DNA of 64,000 nucleotides, taken from assembly GCA_003138515.1 (NCBI GenBank), contig PLGG01000047.1, forward strand, positions 97,011 to 161,010, given 5' to 3'. This document shows, in pieces, positions 1 through 7,899 of this stretch (its first letter is position 1; the number at the start of each line of letters is the position of its first letter). This DNA is from Acidobacteriaceae bacterium (GTDB lineage Bacteria; Acidobacteriota; Terriglobia; Terriglobales; Acidobacteriaceae). The notes beneath the pieces are model-generated. The model ran no database searches and was not told the origin of the DNA. It saw only the letters and a program-made list of their open reading frames with translations. A program made the position numbers and the translations under genes.

Positions 1-216
1 CTCCTTTTCTATACCGACGGCCTGACTGAGGTCTTCAGGGGAGATGAAGAGTTTGGTCCGGAAAGGCTTTTGAATGAATTTTCTACGTGTCCAGTGCAAA
101 AGGCCGATGGTATCCTCGATGCATTGTGGGCAGCCATTCAGGCGTTTGCAGAGGGCGGCCCGCAAGCTGACGATATGACCGCGTTGGCGCTGTGCCGCGG
201 AGAGATGCCGGAATGA
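1..216 (+). CDS. SpoIIE/PP2C-type serine phosphatase, C-terminal end (partial)
   Basis: The reading frame is open from the first base and ends at TGA 214-216, giving the last 71 residues of a protein that begins outside the window. It starts LLFYTDGLTE and ends with a DDMTALAL block, both typical of the metal-binding core of SpoIIE/RsbU-type PP2C phosphatases. Such enzymes dephosphorylate STAS antagonists. The next gene starts inside its stop codon (ATGA overlap) and is the matching kinase, so the family call is firm. Any N-terminal sensor domain cannot be seen. Confidence 0.85.
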   Translation, partial: LLFYTDGLTEVFRGDEEFGPERLLNEFSTCPVQKADGILDALWAAIQAFAEGGPQADDMTALALCRGEMPE

Positions 217-659
217 CCGAGCCGAAAACCACCACCGTCGAGGTCCGTCTGCCAACCAAAATGGGCTACGAGAAGGTGGCCATGAGCACGGCCTCAGCGG
301 TGGCCAAGCTGATGGGTTTCCCTGAGGATCGAATCGAAGATCTAAAAACGGCTGTGGCCGAGGCGTGCATCAATGCCATTGAACACGGCAACCGGCTGAA
401 CGAAAAGCTGTCGGTCGGAGTGGTTCTCCGCGCCGATAACGACGCGTTGGAAGTGAAGGTGATCGACGACGGCAGGGGAATCAAGACCCAACCCGCCAGG
501 CCGGACATCGATCGCAAAATGCACGGCGAAGAAGATCCGCGCGGCATGGGAATGTTCCTCATCCAGGCGTTGGTGGACGAAGCAGAGTGGGTGACCGGAG
601 CCGATGGCAAAAGCAGCTACGTCCGCCTGGTGATCAAGTTGAACAAAGCGGCGGAGTAG
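213..659 (+). CDS. RsbW/SpoIIAB-like anti-sigma factor serine kinase (HATPase_c)
   Basis: A 148-residue GHKL ATPase. The N box (EACINAIEHGN), the G1 box (DDGRGI) and a glycine-rich lid (DPRGMGMFLI) are all visible. Proteins of this class bind a sigma factor or another target and phosphorylate STAS antagonists. The ATG at 213 is chosen because it overlaps the upstream phosphatase stop as ATGA; an in-frame ATG at 192 would add seven unconserved residues. Phosphatase, kinase and antagonist are adjacent and form a complete partner-switching module. The controlled target is not in view. Confidence 0.9.
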   Translation: MTEPKTTTVEVRLPTKMGYEKVAMSTASAVAKLMGFPEDRIEDLKTAVAEACINAIEHGNRLNEKLSVGVVLRADNDALEVKVIDDGRGIKTQPARPDIDRKMHGEEDPRGMGMFLIQALVDEAEWVTGADGKSSYVRLVIKLNKAAE

Positions 660-699
660 GCTAGAACAGGGTCCAATCGAAAGTGGAGGCAATCGACAA

Positions 700-1059
700 G
701 TGGAGAGCGAGACCAAATCGCACGTTGACCAGCTCAAATCCCCATCCGGATACCCGGTAGCCATCCTCCGTTTCGAGGGCGACATCGCCAGCACCTCGAA
801 GGACGCGGTTCTGGGCGCCTACGAAGGCCTGCCCAGGGAGACGACAAAGCTCATCCTGCTGGACTTCACGCGCGTCGACTACATCAACTCCAGTGGCATT
901 GCCTTGATCATCCAACTGCTGATTCAAGCCGCGCACGCTGGGCAAACCGTCTTCGCCTTCGGCCTCTCGGCGCACTTCACCAAGGTCTTCACCATGGTGG
1001 GCATCACGAAGTACGCGCGCCTGTTCCCCAACCAGGCCGAAGCCATGGCCGCGCTGTAA
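700..1059 (+). CDS. STAS-domain anti-sigma factor antagonist
   Basis: A 119-residue single STAS domain starting at GTG, with GGAGG about 11 bases upstream. The segment YINSSGIAL contains the conserved serine that the cognate kinase phosphorylates in the SpoIIAA/RsbV family. It lies 40 bp after the RsbW-like kinase, completing the phosphatase, kinase, antagonist trio. A second STAS gene lies at 21593, so the cell probably has more than one such switch. Family call firm; the downstream output is unknown. Confidence 0.88.
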   Translation: MESETKSHVDQLKSPSGYPVAILRFEGDIASTSKDAVLGAYEGLPRETTKLILLDFTRVDYINSSGIALIIQLLIQAAHAGQTVFAFGLSAHFTKVFTMVGITKYARLFPNQAEAMAAL

Positions 1060-1085
1060 GCGCGCCTATTCCTTATTTAAGTTTG

Positions 1086-1150
1086 AATAGCAATCGAATC
1101 GCTATTAAAGGAAAGCCCCTCAACCTTTAATAACAGGTCCCTTATTAAGG
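1086..1150. terminator. AT-rich double hairpin between convergent genes (candidate bidirectional terminator)
   Basis: An AT-rich spacer in a GC-rich neighbourhood lies between the convergent STAS and NTF2-like genes. Two inverted repeats are visible: AATAGC (1086-1091) with GCTATT (1101-1106), and CCTTTAATAA (1124-1133) with TTATTAAGG (1142-1150). Position and symmetry suit a shared terminator. No long T tract follows either stem, so the call is tentative. Confidence 0.4.
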
Positions 1151-1185
1151 AACCTTCGTTACGGGCAGGAGGCCCGCAGCAGCCG

Positions 1186-1773
1186 CTACTGCGGCCCCCT
1201 ATCGCCCCTCGAGAATGGATTCGGCAGGTGGAACGGCGTCTCCGGCGACGACGCCCTCTTCTTTGAACTTGAGTCCTGCCGCAGCACGGTTCGCTGCGAG
1301 TTAAGGCACAGCCACCCGCCATGGACCCGCTCGAAGACCTGCGTAAAGACGCCCTTTTCGTCCACCAGGCCCGAGGCGGTCTTGTGGTGCAACGTGTACG
1401 TGCCGTTGGCCACCGCAATATCGCCGAGCATGCGCACGGTAATGACCTTCTGCGTCAGGTAGAGCGTCTTGTCTTCGAGGCTGAGCACCTGCGCCACTTG
1501 CTGGTTGCGCGTCGTCACATCGCCGCTCGCGGAAACGTCTACAAACAAGGGAGATAGCACCAGTTCCAAGCCGTACTGGTCGCGCCGGTTCACGGCGTCG
1601 GACCAGCTGTCGTCAATCTTCTGGAATTGAAGGATCTCCGGGCTGACGGTCTCCATCACGCCGGGCTTGTCTGCCGGCGGAACAGCGCTCGCTGCTGGGT
1701 CGGGAGTGGGATTTTGGGCAGCTGCAACGCAGCACAGAAGAGAGCAGGAAAAGAACAAAAGAAAGCGATTCAT
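1186..1773 (-). CDS. Secreted NTF2-like (DUF4440-type) protein
   Basis: A 195-residue protein with a clear Sec signal peptide (MNRFLLFFSCSLLCCVAAAQ) and then a proline-rich spacer. The domain that follows has the pattern of SnoaL/DUF4440 proteins (DDSWSDAVNRRD, later TGTYTLHHKT-like strands and GGWLCLNSQRT near the end). Start at ATG 1773, directly before the hydrophobic signal; a longer in-frame start at 1821 would bury it. No catalytic function can be assigned. It is read in the same direction as the FNR-type regulator, 123 bp downstream of it. Confidence 0.6.
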   Translation of the reverse strand: MNRFLLFFSCSLLCCVAAAQNPTPDPAASAVPPADKPGVMETVSPEILQFQKIDDSWSDAVNRRDQYGLELVLSPLFVDVSASGDVTTRNQQVAQVLSLEDKTLYLTQKVITVRMLGDIAVANGTYTLHHKTASGLVDEKGVFTQVFERVHGGWLCLNSQRTVLRQDSSSKKRASSPETPFHLPNPFSRGDRGPQ

Positions 1774-1896
1774 GCGCAGATTGAGCTCCAACCTTGAAAG
1801 CAGTGTTCCACCAAGAATCATAGCTCTTTCGACTCCACAATCGGGGCGCGGGGGAGCGAAAAAGTCCAGGCTGCGGGCCCTCCCAGGCGATACACC

Positions 1897-2649
1897 CTAT
1901 AGAAGGCCTTCCAGCCGGCTGGGTTGATGAATGGTCACGTTGGAGTCCTCGATCGAGATCCAGCGGTCTTTGCGGAACTGGCCGAGGGTGCGGGTGACCG
2001 TCTCGCGGGTGGTGCAGGTCATCGAGGCCATCTCCTCGTGCGTCAGCAGAAGAGGGAAGCGATATTCTCCGCCCTCGGTGTGCTCGCCGATCTGATGCGC
2101 AAGTTCCGTCAGCAGGCGAGCCAACCGCGCGGCCACGGTTTCAGCCAGAGCGATGCGGCACGCATCCTGCAGCGCAAAGCGGTACTCCTGGCAGATGCAT
2201 TGCACCGCGCGCAGTTGCGCTTCCTTGTGGTTGCGCAAAAAACTCAGAAATCGCTCCCGCTCCACCGGCCGCAACTGGGCGGGCGTCAATGACTCCGCTG
2301 AAACCTCGTAAACGCCGTGCGAGAGCACCGCGTAAAGTCCCAGCATCGATCCGGGGCCGGCAACGCGGACAATCATGTGCCGGTCGTCAGGCCGGCCCGC
2401 AGTCAGCTTCAGATAGCCGTTGCAAATCAGGTAGAGGCAGCGGGCGTCTTCACCCTCAGTAAAGAGCGCAGCCTGCGAGGGCAGCGAAATTGTGCTGGTG
2501 GCGAGTTCCAGATCGGCTAAAACGGCGCTTCCGAGCGAGCAAAACCACCCGGGACGGCGATTCGCGCAGGCCGCGCAGCCCAGCGGCGACGACCGGCCCA
2601 GGTGCGGCGGTCGCGTCTGCTCCTGCACCGAAATCTGCATGTCCGCCAT
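1897..2649 (-). CDS. CRP/FNR-family transcription regulator with N-terminal Cys cluster
   Basis: A 250-residue regulator with an N-terminal cysteine stretch, a cyclic-nucleotide-binding-like beta-roll (about 45-150) and a C-terminal winged helix containing HEEMASMTCTTRETVTRTL (recognition helix TTRETVTRTL). Start ATG 2649 is preceded by GAGGGAG at ideal spacing; the ATG at 2667 is less likely. Cysteines at about 25, 28 and 37 (pattern CX2CX8C), plus others near 71 and 76, suggest an iron-sulfur or redox sensor as in FNR, but the spacing differs from E. coli FNR. It is divergent from the cytochrome cluster, and a CRP/FNR-type palindrome lies between them, so it may control that cluster in response to oxygen or redox state. 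Confidence 0.82.
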   Translation of the reverse strand: MADMQISVQEQTRPPHLGRSSPLGCAACANRRPGWFCSLGSAVLADLELATSTISLPSQAALFTEGEDARCLYLICNGYLKLTAGRPDDRHMIVRVAGPGSMLGLYAVLSHGVYEVSAESLTPAQLRPVERERFLSFLRNHKEAQLRAVQCICQEYRFALQDACRIALAETVAARLARLLTELAHQIGEHTEGGEYRFPLLLTHEEMASMTCTTRETVTRTLGQFRKDRWISIEDSNVTIHQPSRLEGLL

Positions 2650-2935
2650 CGTTCTCCCTCGTTCCATTCCGACGCGGCCCTTCGCCTCTTCCGCATCCCG
2701 GCCTGCATTCCGGTCCAGCCAAGCCGCGGGTAAGATCGAAACGCCTCGCCGCTCCCAGCGGCAGTGGCGCTATGTGGAAGTTTGCTTGATTGAAGGGGCC
2801 TTTGGATGTGATGGGCCTCACGTTTGAGTCCGGTTTCCTGACGATGTGACGGCCAAATCCGACCCTCCAGGACAAGCAACCCGCAAATGACTGCGCCAAT
2901 GGACGTTTGGCCCCAAAATCAACCCTCGCACCACA

Positions 2936-2951
2936 TGTGATAGACATCACC
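2936..2951. promoter_or_regulatory. CRP/FNR-type operator candidate between regulator and cytochrome cluster
   Basis: The sequence TGTGATAGACATCACC holds a perfect 5-bp inverted repeat (GTGAT, 4-bp spacer, ATCAC). That is the geometry of CRP/FNR sites, with CRP-like half sites. It lies 186 bp before the decahaem cytochrome start and 287 bp before the divergent CRP/FNR gene. The rest of this 487-bp spacer (2650-3136) shows no gene. Which protein binds is inference. Confidence 0.5.
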
Positions 2952-3136
2952 GCCGTTATTCATCGCGAAACCTTAATCTTTCGTCCATGTGGTGATGTTC
3001 CGCACCGCCAGGCGTTCGCAAAAGGTTCCTGTGGTGCTCGCGCTCACATTCAGAAAATCCACCACATTCAGCCTGAAACGGCGGCTGAGGTTCGTACTAA
3101 GCAGTGCCACGAAGTTCTTCGAAGGCGGTATTTTGC

Positions 3137-4102
3137 ATGCATACTGATCGGCCGGTAACGCAATGGTTCAAGGGTGCGGTTCCCAGAAAGCAGCCGGGAC
3201 TGCGAGTGTTTTTGATGGTTTTGCTGGGCGCTGGCGTGTTATCCGCAACGGCGCTGGCTGCCGCGCAACAAGGAGCAAAAGCCCCTGACGCGCCAGCCAC
3301 TCCGCCCGGACACGCCGAATTTGTGGGTTCTGACACCTGCGCAACTTGCCACGCAGAGGTGGCCAAGAGTTTCGCCACCAATCCTCACACCAAAATGGCG
3401 TTGATGCATGGGAACGCGAATGGCGTTACCTGCGAGAACTGTCACGGGGCGGGCAGCGAGCACGTAGCGGGCGGCGGCGACGTCACCAAGATCTTCGATC
3501 CCGCCAAGGCCTCGGTCAAAGACGTTGACACCAAGTGCCTGAGCTGCCACGCGGGCGCGCATCCCAACTTCGACCGCTCTCCTCACGCCAAGGCCAATGT
3601 AGGCTGCACCAGTTGCCACAGCATTCACGGCAGCAAGGAAGAGGCGCTGCTCAAGGCTTCGCAGCCGACTCTTTGCTTCCAATGCCATGCCGACCAGAAG
3701 GCGCAGTTTGGCATGCCCTTCCACCACCCGGTCAACGAAGGCACCGTCAAGTGCAGTGACTGCCATGACGTTCACGGCACCTTCCAGAACAGCAACCTGA
3801 AGTCGACGGCCGATCAGAGCATGATCTGCACCAAGTGCCACACAGATGTGCGTGGGCCCTTTGTCTACGAGCACGCCCCGGTTAAAGCGGAAGGCTGCCT
3901 GGCATGCCATTCGCCGCACGGTTCGCAGAATGCTCGGATGCTGAACATGCCGAATGTGAACGTGCTCTGCAACCAGTGCCACAGCGCGGTAGCTTCCGGC
4001 ACGATTCATGGTCAAGGCCAGGGCTCGTCGGATAGCGTGCCCTGCACCAGCTGCCACACCTACATTCACGGTTCAAACATGAATGCGGCGTTTCTCAGAT
4101 AG
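3137..4102 (+). CDS. Decahaem c-type cytochrome, MtrA/MtoA/DmsE family
   Basis: A 321-residue periplasmic cytochrome with a signal segment (LRVFLMVLLGAGVLSATALA) followed by exactly ten CXXCH haem motifs (CATCH, CENCH, CLSCH, CTSCH, CFQCH, CSDCH, CTKCH, CLACH, CNQCH, CTSCH). Ten haems in about 300 residues is the signature of the MtrA/MtoA/PioA/DmsE family. These proteins plug into an outer-membrane porin to conduct electrons across the outer membrane. The next gene is that porin type. Start ATG 3137; an in-frame GTG at 3104 adds eleven residues and cannot be excluded. The direction of electron flow (Fe(II) oxidation or metal reduction) is not shown by the sequence. Confidence 0.88.
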   Translation: MHTDRPVTQWFKGAVPRKQPGLRVFLMVLLGAGVLSATALAAAQQGAKAPDAPATPPGHAEFVGSDTCATCHAEVAKSFATNPHTKMALMHGNANGVTCENCHGAGSEHVAGGGDVTKIFDPAKASVKDVDTKCLSCHAGAHPNFDRSPHAKANVGCTSCHSIHGSKEEALLKASQPTLCFQCHADQKAQFGMPFHHPVNEGTVKCSDCHDVHGTFQNSNLKSTADQSMICTKCHTDVRGPFVYEHAPVKAEGCLACHSPHGSQNARMLNMPNVNVLCNQCHSAVASGTIHGQGQGSSDSVPCTSCHTYIHGSNMNAAFLR

Positions 4103-4223
4103 GAGTGGTGTGGCCCTGCCCCGCCGGATCTTCACCAACGGCGCGGCACGGCTCCCACAAGAGTTTTGCACGGGTTTCAAAGGTTCGATGTTGGCAATGA
4201 GTTTTGTTCAAGTGAGGCTTCAT

Positions 4224-6908
4224 ATGAAGAACGTTGGCTGCTTATCTCGGATTCCCAATCGACAGCCGTCTTTCGCAATGTATCTGGGGATGATCGTGGC
4301 CCTTTTCCTTGCGCTGGCATGTATCGCCGTCGCGCAGAATCCAGCTGAGCCCAGCCCTCCGACGGGCTCAACAATGTCTGTCCCGCAAGGATATTCGGTC
4401 CACGAGTCCGTCGATCTCGGCGGGCGCATGGCCGGCATCTCGGGCAGCAGCGCCATGTACGACACGATGGTGAACCTGCAGTCCGGGCCGCGCGTTCTCG
4501 GCGAGACCTTCAGGCTGCACGCACTGGAAGGCACCAAGAACACCCCGCTCGACGACTTGCAGGTTTTTGCCAGCGGCTTCGGTGGCGAACCCAACAGCTT
4601 TGCCAAGCTCGACTTCTCAAAGGGCAAGTACTACGAGTTTTCCGGCATGTTCCGCCGCGACCGTCAGTACTTTGATTACGATCTGCTCGGCAATCCGGGC
4701 ATCCCCAGCGGGTATTCCATTCCCATCGGGCCCTCCACGGCGCCTACTGGCACGTATGCGTGGCCGCAGGCGACTCATTCGCCGTTCCTGTATAACACCG
4801 TGCGCCGCATGACTGACACCAGCTTGACCCTGCTTCCGCTGTCGAAGTTCACGTTCCGCGTCGCCTATTCGCAGAACATCTTCCAGGGGCCGAGCTTCAC
4901 TCCGAGCGGCAACTCTGTAGCCGGGCAGGAAGTCCTGCTCCAGGAAGTCCAGCGCAACAGCACCGACGATTTTACGGGCACGCTCGATTGGAAGCCGGTG
5001 CAGGGCACCAAGCTCACCTATGAGCAGCAAATCGACCACTACAAGGGTGACTCTTACTTCACCATGGCTCCTCAGTACCTTAATGTGCAGGAGTCGAATG
5101 GAACCAAAGTCTCTCTGCTCGACAGCTACCAGCAGTTCGTGCCGTATGGCTACAGCACGGCCACCGGCGCATTTGCCGCCAGCAGCAACTGCAACAGCAC
5201 CAGCATGATCAGTTCGACCACGATCCTGTATGCCAATCCCAACGGCGGCTTGCCCATCATTGATCCGGCATGCAACGTCATCAGCAGCTATGTCCGGAAT
5301 CAGGCGACGCGCGCCATCTTCCCCACCGAGATCTTCCGGCTGCAAAGCTCCAGCATTAAGAACATCACCATGAACGGCAATGTCCGCTACACCAACGCGA
5401 ACATGAACCTGCCGAACTACAACGAGCAGTTCCAGGGCTTGCAAGGAGCCAACCGCTCAATCTCTTATGCCGGCTATGCAAATGCCAAGCGGGAAGTGGT
5501 GGCCTTCGATTACGGCATTGTCTGGCAGTTGGCCAAGACGATCAGCTTGGAGGACCAGATCACCTACTCCAACGCTCATCAGCCGGGAATCGCAGGAATG
5601 ACCACCGGAACTACCATCACCGTGCCCACGACCGCGGGCCAGGAGACGATCAATTACACGGGGCTGACGAGCTGCACTACGACGAACACCTCGCCGCTGA
5701 CGACCACACCTACGGGCTGCAAACCCACCACGTCGGTTCCTTCGGGTAGCCCCGCGATTGGTACCACGCAGGCCGGCTACTTTGGCCAGCGCTTTACCAC
5801 CAACGATGTCACCGTGAGCTGGGACGCGACGCCGCGCTCCACCTTCTCACTCACCTGGCGCTATCAGGAACACCTGATCTCCGAGGGCCAGGGAACTGGG
5901 CCAGGCACGGCGCACAATGTTCCGATTCCGGCCAACAATACCACCGCCGGCGAGGTAACGATTCACGAAAACGGCGGAATCCTCAGCGCGGCCCTGCATC
6001 CCGCCAGCAACTGGGACCTCAACGCAAGCGCTGAACTCATGTACAACGACAACGCCTTCACTCCCATGGGATTCCGGCAGCTCCAGCACTTCAGGGTGCA
6101 CACGATCTACCGGCCAAAATCCTGGGCCACGGTCTCCGGCGCTTTCAACGACCTTGAGCGGCATAACAATACAAATAACAACCAGAACTTCCCAGGCAAC
6201 ACCACGCCCTACTTCGGCCCGCTCGATCACGTCGATCACTCCCGGACGGTGAGCTTTGGTTCCGAGCTGTTCCCGAACGATCGATATGGGCTTGATCTCA
6301 ACTACACCTATAGCGATGTGTACATGGCAGACAACATCTGCTTCCAGGGCGCAGCCAGCGTTCTGCCCGGTAGCACCGTCGCGCCTGCCGCCGCAATCCA
6401 GAGCGGTTCGCTTTGCGGGGCGGTCGCGGCCGGCCACGGAGCGAACAACATCCTGTTTGGGCCAGCCAGGGATTTCGAAGACGCTCCCACCCAGTTCGCA
6501 TCGGTCGCCTTCATGGTTACGCCGACGAAGAAGCTCCACTCCAACATCGGCTATCGCGTCAATTCCGTCAGCGGCAGCCGGTTCTTCACCGATGCCGGCG
6601 ACGTCAATGGTTCGCTCGTGTCCAAATACCAGACTCCCTTTTTGAGCGCTGATTGGACCATGCACCCAGGGTTGATCTGGAAAGCCGAATACGACTACTT
6701 CGGTTATGGCGAAGGTGGTGGCCGCTCCGGCGCGCAGTGGTGCAACGCCAATCCTGCCCTTGCGCTAGGCAGCACCACCGCGCCGGTCGTGGCTTGCAGT
6801 TCTGTGCCGAATACCGCCATGTCCCCGGGCACGCCGGTTTACGGGTTTACCGCGCCGCGCAACTTCCACGCCAACAACGTGATCCTTGGGCTGCATTACG
6901 ATTTCTGA
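4224..6908 (+). CDS. MtrB/PioB-family outer-membrane beta-barrel porin
   Basis: An 894-residue protein with a signal peptide (YLGMIVALFLALACIAVAQ) followed by a long run of alternating polar/aromatic strands, ending in LHYDF with a terminal phenylalanine as in outer-membrane barrels. Early residues include the GGRMAGISGSSAMYDTMVNL block seen after the signal in MtrB/PioB proteins. Its length is above that of typical MtrB (about 700), from long Thr/Asn-rich loops. Start ATG 4224 follows GTGAGG; an in-frame ATG at 4083 overlapping the cytochrome would put 47 odd residues before the signal. It probably sheathes the decahaem protein to form the transmembrane wire. No CXXC motif is seen near the N-terminus. 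Confidence 0.82.
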   Translation: MKNVGCLSRIPNRQPSFAMYLGMIVALFLALACIAVAQNPAEPSPPTGSTMSVPQGYSVHESVDLGGRMAGISGSSAMYDTMVNLQSGPRVLGETFRLHALEGTKNTPLDDLQVFASGFGGEPNSFAKLDFSKGKYYEFSGMFRRDRQYFDYDLLGNPGIPSGYSIPIGPSTAPTGTYAWPQATHSPFLYNTVRRMTDTSLTLLPLSKFTFRVAYSQNIFQGPSFTPSGNSVAGQEVLLQEVQRNSTDDFTGTLDWKPVQGTKLTYEQQIDHYKGDSYFTMAPQYLNVQESNGTKVSLLDSYQQFVPYGYSTATGAFAASSNCNSTSMISSTTILYANPNGGLPIIDPACNVISSYVRNQATRAIFPTEIFRLQSSSIKNITMNGNVRYTNANMNLPNYNEQFQGLQGANRSISYAGYANAKREVVAFDYGIVWQLAKTISLEDQITYSNAHQPGIAGMTTGTTITVPTTAGQETINYTGLTSCTTTNTSPLTTTPTGCKPTTSVPSGSPAIGTTQAGYFGQRFTTNDVTVSWDATPRSTFSLTWRYQEHLISEGQGTGPGTAHNVPIPANNTTAGEVTIHENGGILSAALHPASNWDLNASAELMYNDNAFTPMGFRQLQHFRVHTIYRPKSWATVSGAFNDLERHNNTNNNQNFPGNTTPYFGPLDHVDHSRTVSFGSELFPNDRYGLDLNYTYSDVYMADNICFQGAASVLPGSTVAPAAAIQSGSLCGAVAAGHGANNILFGPARDFEDAPTQFASVAFMVTPTKKLHSNIGYRVNSVSGSRFFTDAGDVNGSLVSKYQTPFLSADWTMHPGLIWKAEYDYFGYGEGGGRSGAQWCNANPALALGSTTAPVVACSSVPNTAMSPGTPVYGFTAPRNFHANNVILGLHYDF

Positions 6909-6968
6909 CCGCGGAGCTTCCATTCCACGATCGAGATGAAACGAAAGTAAGGCAAGAGGAGACAGGAA

Positions 6969-7286
6969 ATGAAGATCAAGGCTGGAATCACGTTGGTTGC
7001 TCTGATGGCGGCTGCAATCGCGCCCGCCTTTGCGCAAAGCTCGGGAGCAGACATCTACAAGGCCAAATGCCAGAGCTGTCACGGAGCCGAAGGCACGCCG
7101 AATCCGGGCATCGCCAAGATGATGGGCGTCAAGCCCGTCAGCGATCCTTCGGTCAAGTCGCTGAGCGAAGCGCAGATGATTTCCGACACCGCCAACGGCA
7201 AGGGCAAGATGACGGCTTTCAAAGGAAAGCTCACCGACGCCGAGATCAAGGCTTCGGTGGATTACTTCCGCTCCCTCGCCAAGTAA
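6969..7286 (+). CDS. Small class I c-type cytochrome (MtoD-like), copy 1
   Basis: A 105-residue monohaem cytochrome with a signal peptide ending AIAPAFAQ, a CQSCH haem site near residue 34 and a probable Met ligand in the GKMTAF segment. It ends in a helix (AEIKASVDYFRSLAK) typical of class I cytochromes. It is soluble in the periplasm and likely shuttles electrons between the inner-membrane cytochrome and the decahaem conduit, as MtoD is proposed to do in iron oxidisers. A paralogue follows 218 bp downstream and shares the GxKPVSDP block. Confidence 0.85.
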   Translation: MKIKAGITLVALMAAAIAPAFAQSSGADIYKAKCQSCHGAEGTPNPGIAKMMGVKPVSDPSVKSLSEAQMISDTANGKGKMTAFKGKLTDAEIKASVDYFRSLAK

Positions 7287-7504
7287 CGACGGGGATTGCG
7301 AGGTTAAGGAAGTACCAAGTACAAGCCGGCGCGGTCGTCGCTCATAAGAATCCTCGACCGCGCCGGTCCGCGTCAGGTGGTTCCTGCTACTATCGCCATT
7401 GCGGAACCAACGGCCACGAACGCTGGCCGGCGGCACAAACCAAAACCACGCGGCCCGCGCTTGAACGCGTGTACGGGCCTCGAAAAACCCCAAGGAGTTT
7501 CGTT

Positions 7505-7819
7505 ATGACTAAGTGTTTTCGTTCCCATATCGTGCTGGCCGCAACGGTGCTTCTGGCCGGCTCCATGTGCTTCGCTGAAGACGGCGCGGCCACCTACAAA
7601 GCGAAGTGCGCAATGTGCCATGGGCCTACCGGTACTCCGAGTGCGGGCATGGCCAAGGCCATGGGCATCAAGCCCGTCTCCGACCCGGCGATACAGGCTC
7701 TCACGGTGAGTCAGATTGCCGCCACAGTGAAGAACGGCAAAGGCAAGATGAAGCCCATTGCTGGCCTGACCGATGCGCAGGTGAGCGCCGTAGCGGCGTA
7801 TTTTAAGACTCTGAAGTAG
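7505..7819 (+). CDS. Small class I c-type cytochrome (MtoD-like), copy 2
   Basis: A 104-residue monohaem cytochrome, start ATG 7505 after AAGGAG. Signal peptide ends SMCFAED; the haem site is CAMCH, and a GKMKPIAGLTDAQV segment carries the probable Met ligand. It is clearly a duplicate of the gene at 6969 (shared K(C)A/QxCHG, GxKPVSDP and KNGKGKM-type blocks) that has diverged, which suggests different redox partners or potentials. The two together would link periplasmic electron flow to the neighbouring conduit. Confidence 0.85.
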   Translation: MTKCFRSHIVLAATVLLAGSMCFAEDGAATYKAKCAMCHGPTGTPSAGMAKAMGIKPVSDPAIQALTVSQIAATVKNGKGKMKPIAGLTDAQVSAVAAYFKTLK

Positions 7820-7899
7820 GAATTAGAATCAGCGCAGCAGACTGAAAGGCGGGCCTGCCATCCCCCGGCGGGCCGCCTGCACATGGAGGCTGAGGAAAC

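Noticed and set aside
6653-7504. In-frame upstream extension of the second small cytochrome
   Set aside because: It covers the porin end and the first cytochrome in a wrong frame; the signal peptide starts at 7505.
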